A DNA stretch of 64,000 nucleotides from Synaphobranchus kaupii (lineage: Eukaryota; Chordata; Actinopteri; Anguilliformes; Synaphobranchidae), in NCBI GenBank assembly GCA_029718625.1, contig CM056387.1, positions 33,550,105-33,614,104 of the forward strand. The letters run 5' to 3'. The translations under genes were made by a program, and so were the position numbers. Every line of letters starts with the position of its first letter. Within the stretch, counting starts at the first letter, position 1. Positions 25,202 to 36,399 of the stretch are shown here, in pieces. A model generated the notes under the pieces. That model saw only the letters and a program-made list of their open reading frames with translations. It was not told where the DNA came from and ran no database searches.

Positions 25202-25392
25202 ATTGTCCTTTTTGTCCTTTTGGCCCTTTTTGGACATAAGACTATAGTCTTATGTTTTTTTCATTTTTCCCAAAATACAATTTTTCATCATAAATGCCTT
25301 AAAGCTCAGTATTTTTCACATATTTCACAGCAGTTATAAAGTAAAGATAATTTCCTATACATTGGAATCAAAAACTGGCATTTTAATGTTTT
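25202..25392 (-). repeat. Inverted satellite unit 1
   Basis: One unit reads backwards relative to its neighbours: it opens with CCTTTTGGCCCTTTTTGGAC, then the palindrome, then TTTCATCATAAATGCC. The left junction is ATAATCCGTTTTAATTGTCC and the right junction lies at TTTTAATG before GCAGAAAAAG. Confidence 0.88.
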
Positions 25393-28300
25393 AAATGCAT
25401 TTTAATGCAGAAAAAGAAAAAACATAAGATTATAGTCTTATGTCCAAAAAGGGCCAAAAGGACAAAAAAATGTACATGCCATTTTTTGATTCCAATGTAG
25501 GAAATTCTCTTTATTTAATAACTGCGGTGAAATAAGTAAGAAATAATGAGTTTTAAGACATTTATGATGAGAAATGTGTTTTCGGGAAAAAGAAAAAAAC
25601 ATAAGACTATAGTCTTATGTCCAAAAAGGACCAAAAGGACAAAAAAATGTACATGCCAGTTTTTGATTCCAATGTATAAGGAAATTATATTTACTTTATA
25701 ACTGCGGTGAAATATGTGAAACATAATCAGCTTTAAGACATTTATGATGAAAAATGTGTTTTGCAGAAAAATAAAAAACACATTATGTCCAAAAAGGGGC
25801 AAAATGGACAAAAAAATTTTAAATGCCAGTTTTTGATTCCAAAGTATAGGAAATGATCTCTATTTAATAATTGCGGTGGAAATTTGTGTAAAATAATTCA
25901 GTTTTAAGACATTTTTGATGAAAAATGTATTTTCGGTTAAATTAAAAAACATAAGACGATAGTCTTATGTTCAAAATGGCCAAAGTGGTCAAAAAAATTT
26001 AAATGCCATTTTTTGAGTCCAAAGTATAAGCAATTATCTCTATTTAATAATTGCGGGTGAAATATGTGAAAAATAATCCGTTTTAAGACATTTATGATGA
26101 AAAATGTATTTTCGGTTAAATTAAAAAACATAAGACATAATGTCTTATGTCCAAAAAGGGCCAAAATGGACAAAAAAATTGAAATGCCATTTTTTTGATT
26201 CCAACGTATAGGAAATTATACTTACTTAATAACTGCGGTGAAATAAGTAAAAAATAATGAGTTTAAGACATTTATGATGAAAAAATGTGTTTGGGGAAAA
26301 GTAAAGTCCAAAAAGGGCCAAAATGGTCAAAAAAAATTTACATGCCATTTTTTGATTCCAATGTATAGGCAATTATCTTTACTTAATAACTGTGGTGAAA
26401 TATGTGAAAAATAATGAGTTTTAAGACATTTATGATGAAAAAATGTGTTTTGGGGAAAAGTAAAGTCCAAAAAGGGGCCAAAATGGTCAAAAATAATTTT
26501 TATGCCAGTTTTTGATTCCAAAGTATAGGAGAATTATCTTGATTTAATAATCGCGGTGAAATATGTGAAAAATAATCAGTTTAAAGAAATTTATGATGAA
26601 AAATGTCTTTTGGGGAAAATTAAAAAAAACATAAGACTATAGTCTTATGTCCAAAAATGGCCCAAAATGGTCAAAAAAAATTAAAATTCCAGTTTTTGAT
26701 TCCAATGTATAGGAAATCATCTTTACTTCATAACTGCGGGTGAAATATGTGAAAAATAATGAGTTTTAAGACATTTATGATGAAAAATGTGTTTTGGGAA
26801 AAATGAAAAAAACATAAGACTATAGTCTTATGTTCAAAAAGGGGCCAAAGTGGTCAAAAAATTTAAATGCCAGTTTTTGATTCCAAAGTATAGGAAATGA
26901 TCTCTATTTTAATAATTGCGGTGAAATATGTGAAAAATTATCAGTTTTAAGAAATTTATGATGAAAAATGTGTTTTGGGGAAAATGAAAAAAAACATAAG
27001 ACTATAGTCTTATGTCCAAAAAAGGGCCAAAATGGTCAAAAAAAAATTACATGCCATTTTTTGATTCCAATGTATAGGAAATTCTCTTTACTTAAATACT
27101 GTGGTGAAATATGTGAAAAATAATGAGTTTTAAGACCATTTATGATGAAAAAATGTGTTTTGGGGAAAAGTAAAGTCCAAAAAGGGCCAAAATGGTCTAA
27201 AAAGATTTAAATGGCAGTTTTTGATTCCATTGTATAGGAAATTATCTTTATTTAATAATCGCGCTGAAATATGTCATAAATAATCAGTTTTAAGACATTT
27301 ATGATGAAAAATGTGTTTTGGGGAAAATAAAAAAAACATAAGACTATAGTCTTATGTCCAAAAAGGGCCAAAATGGTCAAAAAAAATTTACATGCCATTT
27401 TTTTGATTCCAATGTATAGGAAATTATCTTTACTTAATAACTGCGGGTGAAATATGTGAAAAATAATCAGTTTTAAGACATTTATGATGAAAAATGTATT
27501 TTCTGGAAAAAGAAAAAACATAAGACTATATATAGTCTTATGTCCAAAAAGGGCCAAAATGGTCAAAAAAATTTAAATGCCAGTTTTTGATTCCAATGTA
27601 TAGGAAATCATCTTTACTTTATAACTGCAATGAAATATGTGAAAATAATCAGTTTTAAGACATTTGACATTTATGATAAAAAATGTATTTTCAGTTGAAT
27701 TAAAAAACATAAGACTATAGTCTTATGTCCAAAAAGGGCCAAAATGGTCAAAAAAATGTAAATGCCATTTTGTGATTCCAATGTATAGGAAATTATGTTT
27801 ACTTAATAACTGCGGTGAAATAAGTAAAAGATAATGAGTTTTAAGACATTTATGATGAAAAATGTGTTTTGGGGAAAAATTAAAAAACATAAGACTATAG
27901 TCTTATGTCCAAAAAGGGCCAAAATGGTCTAAAAAAATTTACATGCCATTTTTTGATTCCAATGTATAGGAAATTATCTTTACTTAATAACTGCGGTGAA
28001 ATATGTGAAAAATAATCAGTTTTAAGACATTTATGATGAAAAATGTATTTTCGGTTGAATTAAAAAACATAAGACTATATATAGTCTTATGTCCAAAAAG
28101 GGCCAAAATGGTCATAAAAATTCAAATGCCATTTTTTTGATTCCAATGTAAAGGAAATTATCTTTATTTAATAACTGCGGTGAAATAAGTAAAAAATAAT
28201 GAGTTTTAAGACATTTATGATGAAAAATGTGTTTTGGGGAAAATTAAAAAACATACGTCATATGTCCAAAAAGGGCCAAAATGGTCAAAAACATTCAAAT

Positions 28301-29450
28301 GCCATTTTTTGATTCCAATGTATAGGAAATTATATTTACTTAATAACTGCGGTGAAATAAGTAAAAGATAATGAGTTTTAAGACATTTATGATGAAAGAT
28401 GTGTTTTGGGAAAAATTAAAAAACATAAGGCTATAGTCTTATGTCCAAAAAGGGCCAAAATGGTCAATAAAAATGTACATGCCATTTTTTGATTCCAATG
28501 TAAAGGAAATTATCTTTATTTAATAACTGCGGTGAAATAAGTAAAAAATAATGAGTTTTAAGACATTTATGATGAAAAATGTGTTTTGGGGAAAATTAAA
28601 AAACATACGTCATATGTCCAAAAAGGGCCAAAATGGTCAAAAACATTCAAATGCCATTTTTTGATTCCAATGTATAGGAAATTATATTTACTTAATAACT
28701 GCGGTGAAATAAGTAAAAGATAATGAGTTTTAAGACATTTATGATGAAAGATGTGTTTTGGGAAAAATTAAAAAACATAAGGCTATAGTCTTATGTCCAA
28801 AAAGAGCCAAAATGGTCAAAAAAAATTTTACATGCCATTTTTTGATTCCAATGTATAGGAAATTATCTTTACTTAATAACTGCGGTGAAATATGTGAAAA
28901 ATAATCAGTTTTAAGACATTTATGATGAAAAATGTGTTTTCGGGAAAAATAAAAAACATAAGACTATAGTCTTATGTCCAAAAAGGCCAAAATGGTCAAA
29001 AAAGATTTTTATGCCAGTTTTTGATTACAAGTATATGAAATTATCTCTATTTAATAATTGCGGTGAAATATGTGAAAAATAATCAGTTTTAAGACATTTA
29101 TGATGAAAGATGTGTTTTGGGAAAAATTAAAAAACATAAGGCTATAGTCTTATGTCCAAAAAGGGCCAAAATGGTCAATAAAAATTTACATGCCATTTTT
29201 TGATTCCAATGTAAAGGAAATTATCTTTACTTAATAACTGCGGTGAAATATGTGAGAAATAATCAGTTTTAAGACATTTATGATGAAAAAATGTGTTTTC
29301 GGGATAAAGAAAAAACATAAGACTATAGTCTTATGTCCAAAAAGGGCCAAAATGGTCCAAAAAATTAAAATGCCAGTTTTTGATTCCAATGTATAGGAAA
29401 TCATCTTTACTTTATAACTGCGGTGAAATATGTGAAAAATAATCCGTTTT

Positions 29451-29640
29451 AATTGTCCTTTTTGTCCTTTTGGCCCTTTTTGGACATAAGACTATAGTCT
29501 TATGTTTTTTTCATTTTTCCCAAAAGACATTTTTCATCATAAATGCCTTAAAGCTCAGTATTTTTCACATATTTCACAGCAGTTATAAAGTAAAGATAAT
29601 TTCCTATACATTGGAATCAAAAACTGGCATTTTAATGTTT
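29451..29640 (-). repeat. Inverted satellite unit 2
   Basis: Near-identical to the inverted unit at 25202, with matching junctions on both sides. It is therefore a copy of the same inversion carried by a later block duplication about 4.25 kb away. Confidence 0.88.
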
Positions 29641-30230
29641 TGCAGAAAAAGAAAAAACATAAGATTATAGTCTTATGTCCAAAAAGGGCCAAAATGGTCA
29701 AAAAAAACATTTACATGCCATTTTTTGATTCCAATGTATAGGAAATTATCTTTACTTAATAACTGCGGTGAAATATGTGAAAAAAGAATCAGTTTTAAGA
29801 CATTTATGATGAAAAATGTGTTTTCGGGAAAAAGAAAAAAACATAAGACTATAGTCTTATGTCCAAAAAGGGCCAAAATGGTCAAAAAAATTAAAATGCC
29901 TGTTTTTGATTTCAATGTATAGGAAATTTTCTTTACTTTATAACTGCGATGAAATATGTGAAAAATAATGAGTTTTAAGACATTTATGATGAAAAATGTG
30001 TTTTGAGAAAAATGAAAAAAAACATAAGACTATAGTCTTATGTCCAAAAAGGGCCAAAATGGTCAAAAAAAATTTAAATGCCAGTTTTTGATTCCAACGT
30101 ATAGGAAATTATATTTACTTAATAATTGCGGTGAAATATGTGAAAGATAATCTGTTTTAAGACATTTATGATGAAAAATGTGTTTTGGGGAAAATTTTAA
30201 AACATGTCTTATGTCCAAAATATAAAAAAT

Positions 30231-30464
30231 GGCCAAACATTTAAATTCCACTTTTTTTAAATTCAGATGGATTAGAAATCATATATATTTCATTAATATG
30301 AATAAATAAATCAAATCAAATGTGTTCAAAAATATTTTTGATGAAAAATGAATGTCAACAAGAATGAGAAAAAATCCCTCAAATAATAGCCTTATGGCCA
30401 AAATGGTAAACAGGGCAAAAATTTGAATTCCTTTTTTCTTAGACGGATTAGAAATCATGTAGAG
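30231..30464. repeat. Diverged dimeric satellite, left of the hAT insertion
   Basis: Part of a longer-period relative of the main satellite: CAGATGGATTAGAAATCAT, GAATGTCAACAAGAATGAG and AATAGCCTTATGGCCAAAAT. It continues at 33228 after the transposon. Confidence 0.85.
30457..30464. other. hAT target-site duplication, left copy
   Basis: ATGTAGAG, repeated exactly at 33220-33227. Uninterrupted satellite copies read ATCATGTAGAGTTTATAAAT (e.g. near 33575), so the empty site can be inferred directly. Confidence 0.93.
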
Positions 30465-33219
30465 CATGGTTCACTAATAGGCGGACCGCGGTCCAGGTCC
30501 GGACCCAAATGCCGTCCTATCCGGACCCAGACCTACAGTATTACCAATAAATTATTGAGAATGATTACATTTTGACAGAGTTTTTCTATTTTAAGCGGCG
30601 CAGCTTTTCTAGCCTTTATGACACCAGCATCTATCCCAGGGAAACTCAAAGACCAATTAGATGCGTTGTGTTCATCTCACGTGACGCTACTCTGCCAAAG
30701 AAATCTGTGCATTCTGATAAACATTGCATCTCGAAACACAGTCACAGACACACACACACACAGCGGCGAGAGACGAGACAGAGAAAACTGCCAGAGAAAG
30801 AGAGTCATTTCACATGGCGTGCTCTAAAAAGAGAAAAGTGGACTGTGAAAACAGAGCTTTTAAACATGAATGGACGGAATCTTACATGTTCATTCTACCC
30901 ACCGGCAGTTCAAAACCGGTATGTCTGATATGTTCTGAAACAGTAGCCGTAATTAAAAGCGGCAACGTGAAGCGCCACTATGAGACAAAGCACAAGTCTT
31001 TTGAACAAACATACCCTCGCAAATCTGTCCTGAGAGCACAGAAAATAAACGATCTAAGAGCCCAATATGATCGATCCACCAGGATCCTAACACAATCGTT
31101 CACTGCCCAACAACGTGCTAACGAATGTTCCCTTAAAGTCGCATGGATTTTGGGTCAACATAAAAAGCCATTTACAGACGCAGGGGTTGTCAAGGAGTGC
31201 ATGAGTGCGGTGGCTGAAACCCTATTTGAGGGAAAACAAAAAGAAGAGTTTTGTGAAAAAATAAAGCAAATACTTATGTCAGCATCATCAGCCACAAAGA
31301 AATGTAAAATGTTAACAGAGGATGTGCAAGCACAGCTGGATGAAGCCATTCATAAGACACCATGCGTAGCCTTAGCTGTAGATGAGTCCACTGATGTGTC
31401 TGAGAATGCTCAGTTGTTAGTTTATATAAGGTTCTTCAACAAGGATAAGAAAGAGTTCAGTGAAGACCTGTTAGGTGTCACATCCCTTCAGACCAGTACA
31501 AGAGGAGAGGACATCTACCTGGCCATAAAGGAGATTTTAATGAAGAGGGGAATAGAGCCAAAACAAGTGGTTTCAATAACCTGCCATGGTAGGGAGAGAG
31601 AAAGGAGCTGTGGCAAGAATGAAAGAGGACAATCCTGAGCTCATCTCTTACCATTGCATAATTCATCAATCGTTCCTGTGCTCCACCCTGTTAGATGAGT
31701 ATGCTGAGGTGATGAACACAATGATGAGAATGATCAACTTTCTGAGGGCATCCTCTTCTCATCAGCATCGCATGCTCAGGGAATTCCTCAAAGAAGCTGA
31801 TGCAAATGCTGATGACCTGCTGCTGCACAATAATGTAAGATGGCTCAGCAAAGGCAGGGTGTTGGAGCGCTTTTGGACCATCCGAAGGGAAATCGCAGCT
31901 TTCTTGGCACAGCTGAAGAGCCAGAAGGCAACACCATTTGCTCTCTTTTTAGAAGATGAGAAGAAGATGGATATTGTGGCTTTTTTGGTTGATATCACTT
32001 CACACCTGAATTAACTAAATATAAAGCTACAGGGCAAGGACAATTCAGTGTGTGACCTGATGACAACTGTCTGCGCCTTCCAAAAGAAACTTGAGGTGTT
32101 CAAGGAAGACCTGCAGGGAGACTGTTTACACTTCCCAACAGTGCAGGAACAGGTTCATGGGGAGAGAGATGTATCTTCTTTTGTTGACTTTGTTGACAAG
32201 CTGATTGTTAACTTCAGCAAACGTTTTGACAGCTTCAGCCTTGGAGAGCAGCTCACCCTGTTAATTAAGAACCCATTCCTAATCATGGATGTCAGGGTGT
32301 TCTCAAAGGAAGTCACACAATGCTTCAAGTGGGCAAATGCTGGGCCTCTCCAAATGCAACTGGTCGATCTCCAAGCAGATGTGGCCCTGAAAGAGCATTT
32401 TGGAGGAACTGACCTTGCCACTTTCTGGCTCCAAATGGTCCCGGAGACAGTTTTCCCAGGTCTGAGGAAAGTAGCCATGTACATCTTGACCATGTTTGGA
32501 TCCACATACAGTTGTGAGGCAGCTTTCTCCACTATGAACATTATTAAAACCAAATATCGCTCCAGGCTCACCAATGAGCATCTACACGTGTATGAGAATG
32601 GCCCTGACACCATTCCAGGCCAGATTTAAAATCCTGGCAGGACAAGCTACAGCTCACTTCTCTCACTGAACAAGAGAAAGTGGGGAGTGGGATATAAGAG
32701 GGAAAGAAAGAGAAAAGGAGGTGTTAAAGCTGTGCAATTGTTAAGATGTGTTGAGATTGTTTATTATAAAATTGGTTGAGACTGTTAAGATGTGAAATGG
32801 AGTTAACAAAAAAGAAGAAAAAAGGAAACTCAAGCTGCACTTTTTATTTCAATTTTATTTTTTAAAGTTAAGCACTTTATTTTAAGATGCATTTTTCAAA
32901 AGCTCTCTGATTATGCATTTTATTTTTAAATGCAGCCCTTATTTTACTTGAAATGAGAAAAGAACATTTATTTATTATTTACTTCATAATCCATCCAGTT
33001 CAATGTGAAAACTGACAATAAATATTGTTGAAATATTATTGAATTGTACTTTCTTAATTTGATTTGACAGTCAGTTGACTACATACAGACATTGATACAA
33101 CTACTAGGCTACTTCGATATATATGGCACTGAATCATAACACAATCATGATGTTCCGGACCTTTGCTTGAGGAAATTTTCTCTAACTGGACCTCTTGGAA
33201 TTTTAAATGAATACGCCTG
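30465..33219 (+). mobile_element. hAT (Charlie-like) DNA transposon
   Basis: A 2,755-bp insertion in the dimeric satellite, flanked by a perfect 8-bp target duplication as expected for hAT elements. The left end starts CATGGTTCACTAATAGGCGG and the right end, read inward, CAGGCGTATTCATTTAAAAT. The terminal match is imperfect, but AGGTCCGGA recurs inverted inside both ends. The element carries a degenerate transposase gene in + orientation and an AT-rich 3' region with AATAAA near 33019. Coding relics and intact target duplication suggest a moderately old insertion, younger than the dimeric array. Confidence 0.93.
30814..32669 (+). pseudogene. hAT transposase, inactivated (GTF2IRD2/ZBED-like lineage)
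   Basis: Remnant of a hAT transposase starting MACSKKRKVDCENRAF. It begins with a BED-type zinc finger (C37, C40, H55, H60). The RNase H-like core keeps LAVDESTDVSENAQL with the first catalytic Asp near residue 190. Conserved blocks PELISYHCIIHQ and NNVRWLSKGRVLERFW follow, then the hATC dimerisation region MFGSTYSCEAAFSTMN. It is broken in three places. A frameshift with missing codons at about 31582 removes the motif that holds the second catalytic Asp in relatives. An in-frame TAA lies at 32012-32014. A frameshift near 32585 moves the last 27 or so codons to another frame, ending TGA at 32667-32669. The resemblance to fish proteins named GTF2IRD2-like is from memory. No intron is needed. 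Confidence 0.92.
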
Positions 33220-33227
33220 ATGTAGAG
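33220..33227. other. hAT target-site duplication, right copy
   Basis: ATGTAGAG directly after the transposon, matching 30457-30464. Confidence 0.93.
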
Positions 33228-35500
33228 TTTACAAATATGAATAAATAAATAAAATACAACATGTTTTCTATAAATGAAAAAGAAAAATGTAATTCACCAG
33301 AAATTAGCAACATACGGAAGACTATAGTCTTATGTCCAAAATATAAAAAATGGTCAAAAATTAAAATTCCACTTTTTTTATATTCAGATGGATTAGAAAT
33401 CATATATATTCCATACACATGAATAAATAAATCAAATCAAATGTGTTTGCAAATATTTCTGATGAAAAATGAATGTCAACAAGAATGAGAAAAATACCTC
33501 AAATAATAGCCTTATGGCCAAAATGGTAAACAGGGCAACAATTTTAATTTCTTTTTTCTCAGACGGATTAGAAATCATGTAGAGTTTATAAATATGAATA
33601 AATAAATAAAATACAACATGTTTTCTATAAATTATAAAGAAAAATGTAATTCACCAGAAATTACCAAAATACGAAAGACTATAGTCTTATGTCAAAAATA
33701 TGAAAAATGGACAAAAATTTGAATTCTTGTTTTTTTCATTGAGATGGATTAGGAATCATGTATATTTCATAAATATTAATAAATAAATCAAATAAAATGT
33801 GTTTGCAAAAAAGATTTCTGATGAAAAATAAATGTCAACAAGAATGAGGAAAATAGCTCAAATAATAGCCTTATGGCCAAACTGGGAAACAGGGCAAAAA
33901 TTTAAATTTATTTTTTCTCAGACGGATTATAAATCATGTAGTTTATAAATATGAATAAATAAATAAAATGCAACATGTTTTCTATAAATTATAAAGAAAA
34001 ATAAAATTCACCAGAAATGATCAAAATACGAAAGACTATAGTCTTATGTCAAAAATATAAAAAATGGTCAAAAATTTTAATTCCTGTTTTTTTCAATCAG
34101 ATGGATTAGAAATCATGTATATTTCATAAATATGAATAAATATATCAAATGAAATGTGTTTGCAAAATATTTCTGATGAAAAATAAATGTCAACAAGAAT
34201 GAGAAAAATACCTCAAATAATAGCCAGATGGATTATAAATCATGTTGCGTCTATTAATATGAATTAATAAATAAAAGGTATACATGCAGGACAAAGCAGG
34301 GCACGATTATAGCCTCATGGCCAAAATGGTAAAAATATCAAAAAGTAAAATTTTCCAATCAGATGGATGGATTAGAAATCATGTTGAATTTATAAATATG
34401 AGGAAATAAATAAAATACATGTACGTGTTTTCAAAGAATTATGAAGAAAAAACATATTTCAGTCAGACAACTCCTGATTAAATAAAGAAATATTTTATTG
34501 ATATTTCATGCAAATGCGACTTTGGGATCAGTCCTTGTTTACATAACATTTTTACTATGAGCCAGCCAAGATGATAACAGAGAGTAACGGCAGAACCCCT
34601 CCCCAATTGGGGTGGATGCTGGGTTGGTGGTAGGTGGTGGGAGTGACTGAAAGGCATCCATGCAGGACAGTGCGGGGCAAGACAAACATGGGTAGCAACA
34701 TAGCACACAGCAACAGCATAGCAGAATGAGCAAATCCTGAAAAAGGTAAGGCTGGTGACTTCAGTATCCCTCCCATTTAAGCCCTCAGCATCATGTGAAG
34801 AAATCAATCAAATACAACATTTTCTGAATCAATTGTGATGAAAAATCTATTTGTATAAAAAAAAAAAACAATATAAAAGACTATAGTATTATGTCAAAAA
34901 TATGAAAAATGTTTTAATTCCTGTTTTTTTCATTGAGATGGATTAAGAATCATGTATATTTTATAAATATTAATAAATAAATCAAATAAAATGTGTTTGC
35001 AAAATATTTCTGATGAAAAATGAATGTCAACAAGAATGAGAAAAATACCTCAAATAATAGCCTTATGGCCAAAATGGTAAACAGGTCAAAAATTTTAATT
35101 CCTTTTTTCTCAGACAGATAAGAAATCATGTAGAGTTTATAAATATGAATAAGTAAATAAAATACAATGTGTTTTCAATAAATTATAAAGAAAAATGTAA
35201 TTCTCCAAAAATGAGCAAAATACAAAAGACTATAGTCTTATGTCCAAAATATAAAAAATGGTCAAAATTTTAAATTCCTGTTTTTTTTTCATTCAGATGG
35301 ATTAGAAATCATGTATATTTTATAAATATTAAGAAATAAATCAAACATTTTCAAACATTTCAAACGTTTATGATGACAAATTAAGGTCAACGAAAATAAG
35401 CAAAATACATCCAGACTGTTTTCTGTTGTCTTACGTCCAAAATTAGAAATGTTCAAAATATTGTGGGATTAAATAGTAAACATGCAAAAAAACATAGTGC
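33228..35500. repeat. Diverged dimeric satellite, about 355-bp unit
   Basis: Palindrome-containing halves (AGACTATAGTCTTATGTC) recur near 33318, 33678, 34036, 34878 (one mismatch) and 35228. Spacing is 350-360 bp except across the interruption at 34478-34800. Between them lies a second half with AATAGCCTTATGGCCAAAAT, in which the palindrome has decayed. Both halves share the layout of the 180-bp unit, so this looks like an older two-unit form of the same satellite. The last few hundred bases are strongly degraded. Confidence 0.88.
34478..34800 (-). other. Non-satellite insert within the dimeric array
   Basis: About 320 bases with no satellite similarity, and less AT-rich. On the minus strand they end in CAATAAAATATTTCTTTATT, like a polyadenylation region. 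This could be the 3' end of a retrocopied transcript or a transposon fragment. A 109-codon minus frame crosses it but shows no known domain. Confidence 0.5.
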
Positions 35501-35680
35501 TGTGAAGGGTAATTTTCACCTCAGGATCTGTTAGCTGTATAAAACATTAGAAAATATACAACCTTTTTTATTTTTATGTTTTTTTTCGTGTTTTTTCAGT
35601 GATTCGGGGTGGTTTGATGCACAGGTTTTAAACTTCACAAACTTTCACTTACCTCCGGCTCTAAAATGAGAAGTTCATCG

Positions 35681-35757
35681 AAGATGCTTAATATTTAGGG
35701 ATAAAAGATGCTTAATATTTAGGGATAAAAGATGCTTAATATTTAGGGATAAAAGGC
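35681..35757. repeat. Three tandem copies of a 26-bp unit
   Basis: GATGCTTAATATTTAGGGAT plus AAAA(G/A) repeated three times. Confidence 0.9.
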
Positions 35758-35959
35758 TAGTCAATTGGAAGACATTAAGAAGGCAACACACAAAGTGTCA
35801 AAAATGTTTATAGTACAATAATTTTGTGTTGGTTTAAACCATTGTGGTCAATTTGACCCCAAACATAAAAGACATAATAAAAGTTAAACACAATAGGAGG
35901 GTTAAACTAATTTAAAGCAGCTAGAGTTGGCAGTCCGGAGATGGCAGGCTGGAACAGTG

Positions 35960-36190
35960 ATTGAGGCTGGGTGGTGACGGTGGGGCCAGGTGGCGATGGT
36001 GGGCGGGGCCAGGCTGCGATGGTGGGCGTGGGCAGGCGGCGATGGTGGGCGGGGCCAGGCTGCGATGGTGGGTGTGGCCAGGTGACAATGGTGGGCGGGG
36101 CCAGGCAGCGATGGTGGGCGGGGCCAGGCAGCAATGGTGGGTGGGGCCAGGCAGCAATGGTGGGGGTCCAGGCAGTGATGGTAGGAGAAG
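35960..36190. repeat. G-rich 23-bp minisatellite, about 10 copies
   Basis: Imperfect 23-bp units around GATGGTGGGCGGGGCCAGGC with C/T and A/G variants. Proline/histidine- or glycine-rich open frames across it are artefacts. Confidence 0.92.
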
Positions 36191-36399
36191 CCGGAGGGCA
36201 GTGGCAGGGGCAGATCACAGCATTCTTGCTATTTGGGGCAAGTGCCCACCAATGGTTGGGGGAGAAAAAAACAAAAAGCCGGCAATTAGGGAACTGCAGT
36301 GGTTAGCAACAGGGACACCCATTGGAGATTAAGCAAACCTGTGACCCTGCCAGGAGTTTTCTAGAGCTGCATAACTACATTGAGCATCTGTGCTGCCGT

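Larger units (their letters stand above)
21057..30230. repeat. Palindrome-bearing satellite array, about 180-bp unit
   Basis: About 50 tandem units of 175-190 bp. Each contains TTTTAAGACATTTATGATGA, then a palindrome CATAAGACTATAGTCTTATG, then TGTCCAAAAAGGGCCAAAAT, GATTCCAATGTATAGGAAAT and ACTGCGGTGAAATATGTGAA. The units are A/T-rich. Variants of the palindrome recur at regular offsets, showing larger duplicated blocks. The shortened CATAAGTCATATG form occurs near 22184 and 24345 (2.16 kb apart), and CATACGTCATATG near 28250 and 28608. Two units are inverted (25202-25392 and 29451-29640). The left end is cut by the gap. Short open frames in the array are not genes. Confidence 0.95.

Noticed and set aside
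21243..30251. Many 60-104 codon frames rich in FFIINVLKLIIFHIF-type sequence
   Set aside because: They are translations of successive satellite units, not independent genes.
35907..36332. Pro/His-rich and Gly-rich frames
   Set aside because: Caused by the 23-bp G-rich minisatellite.
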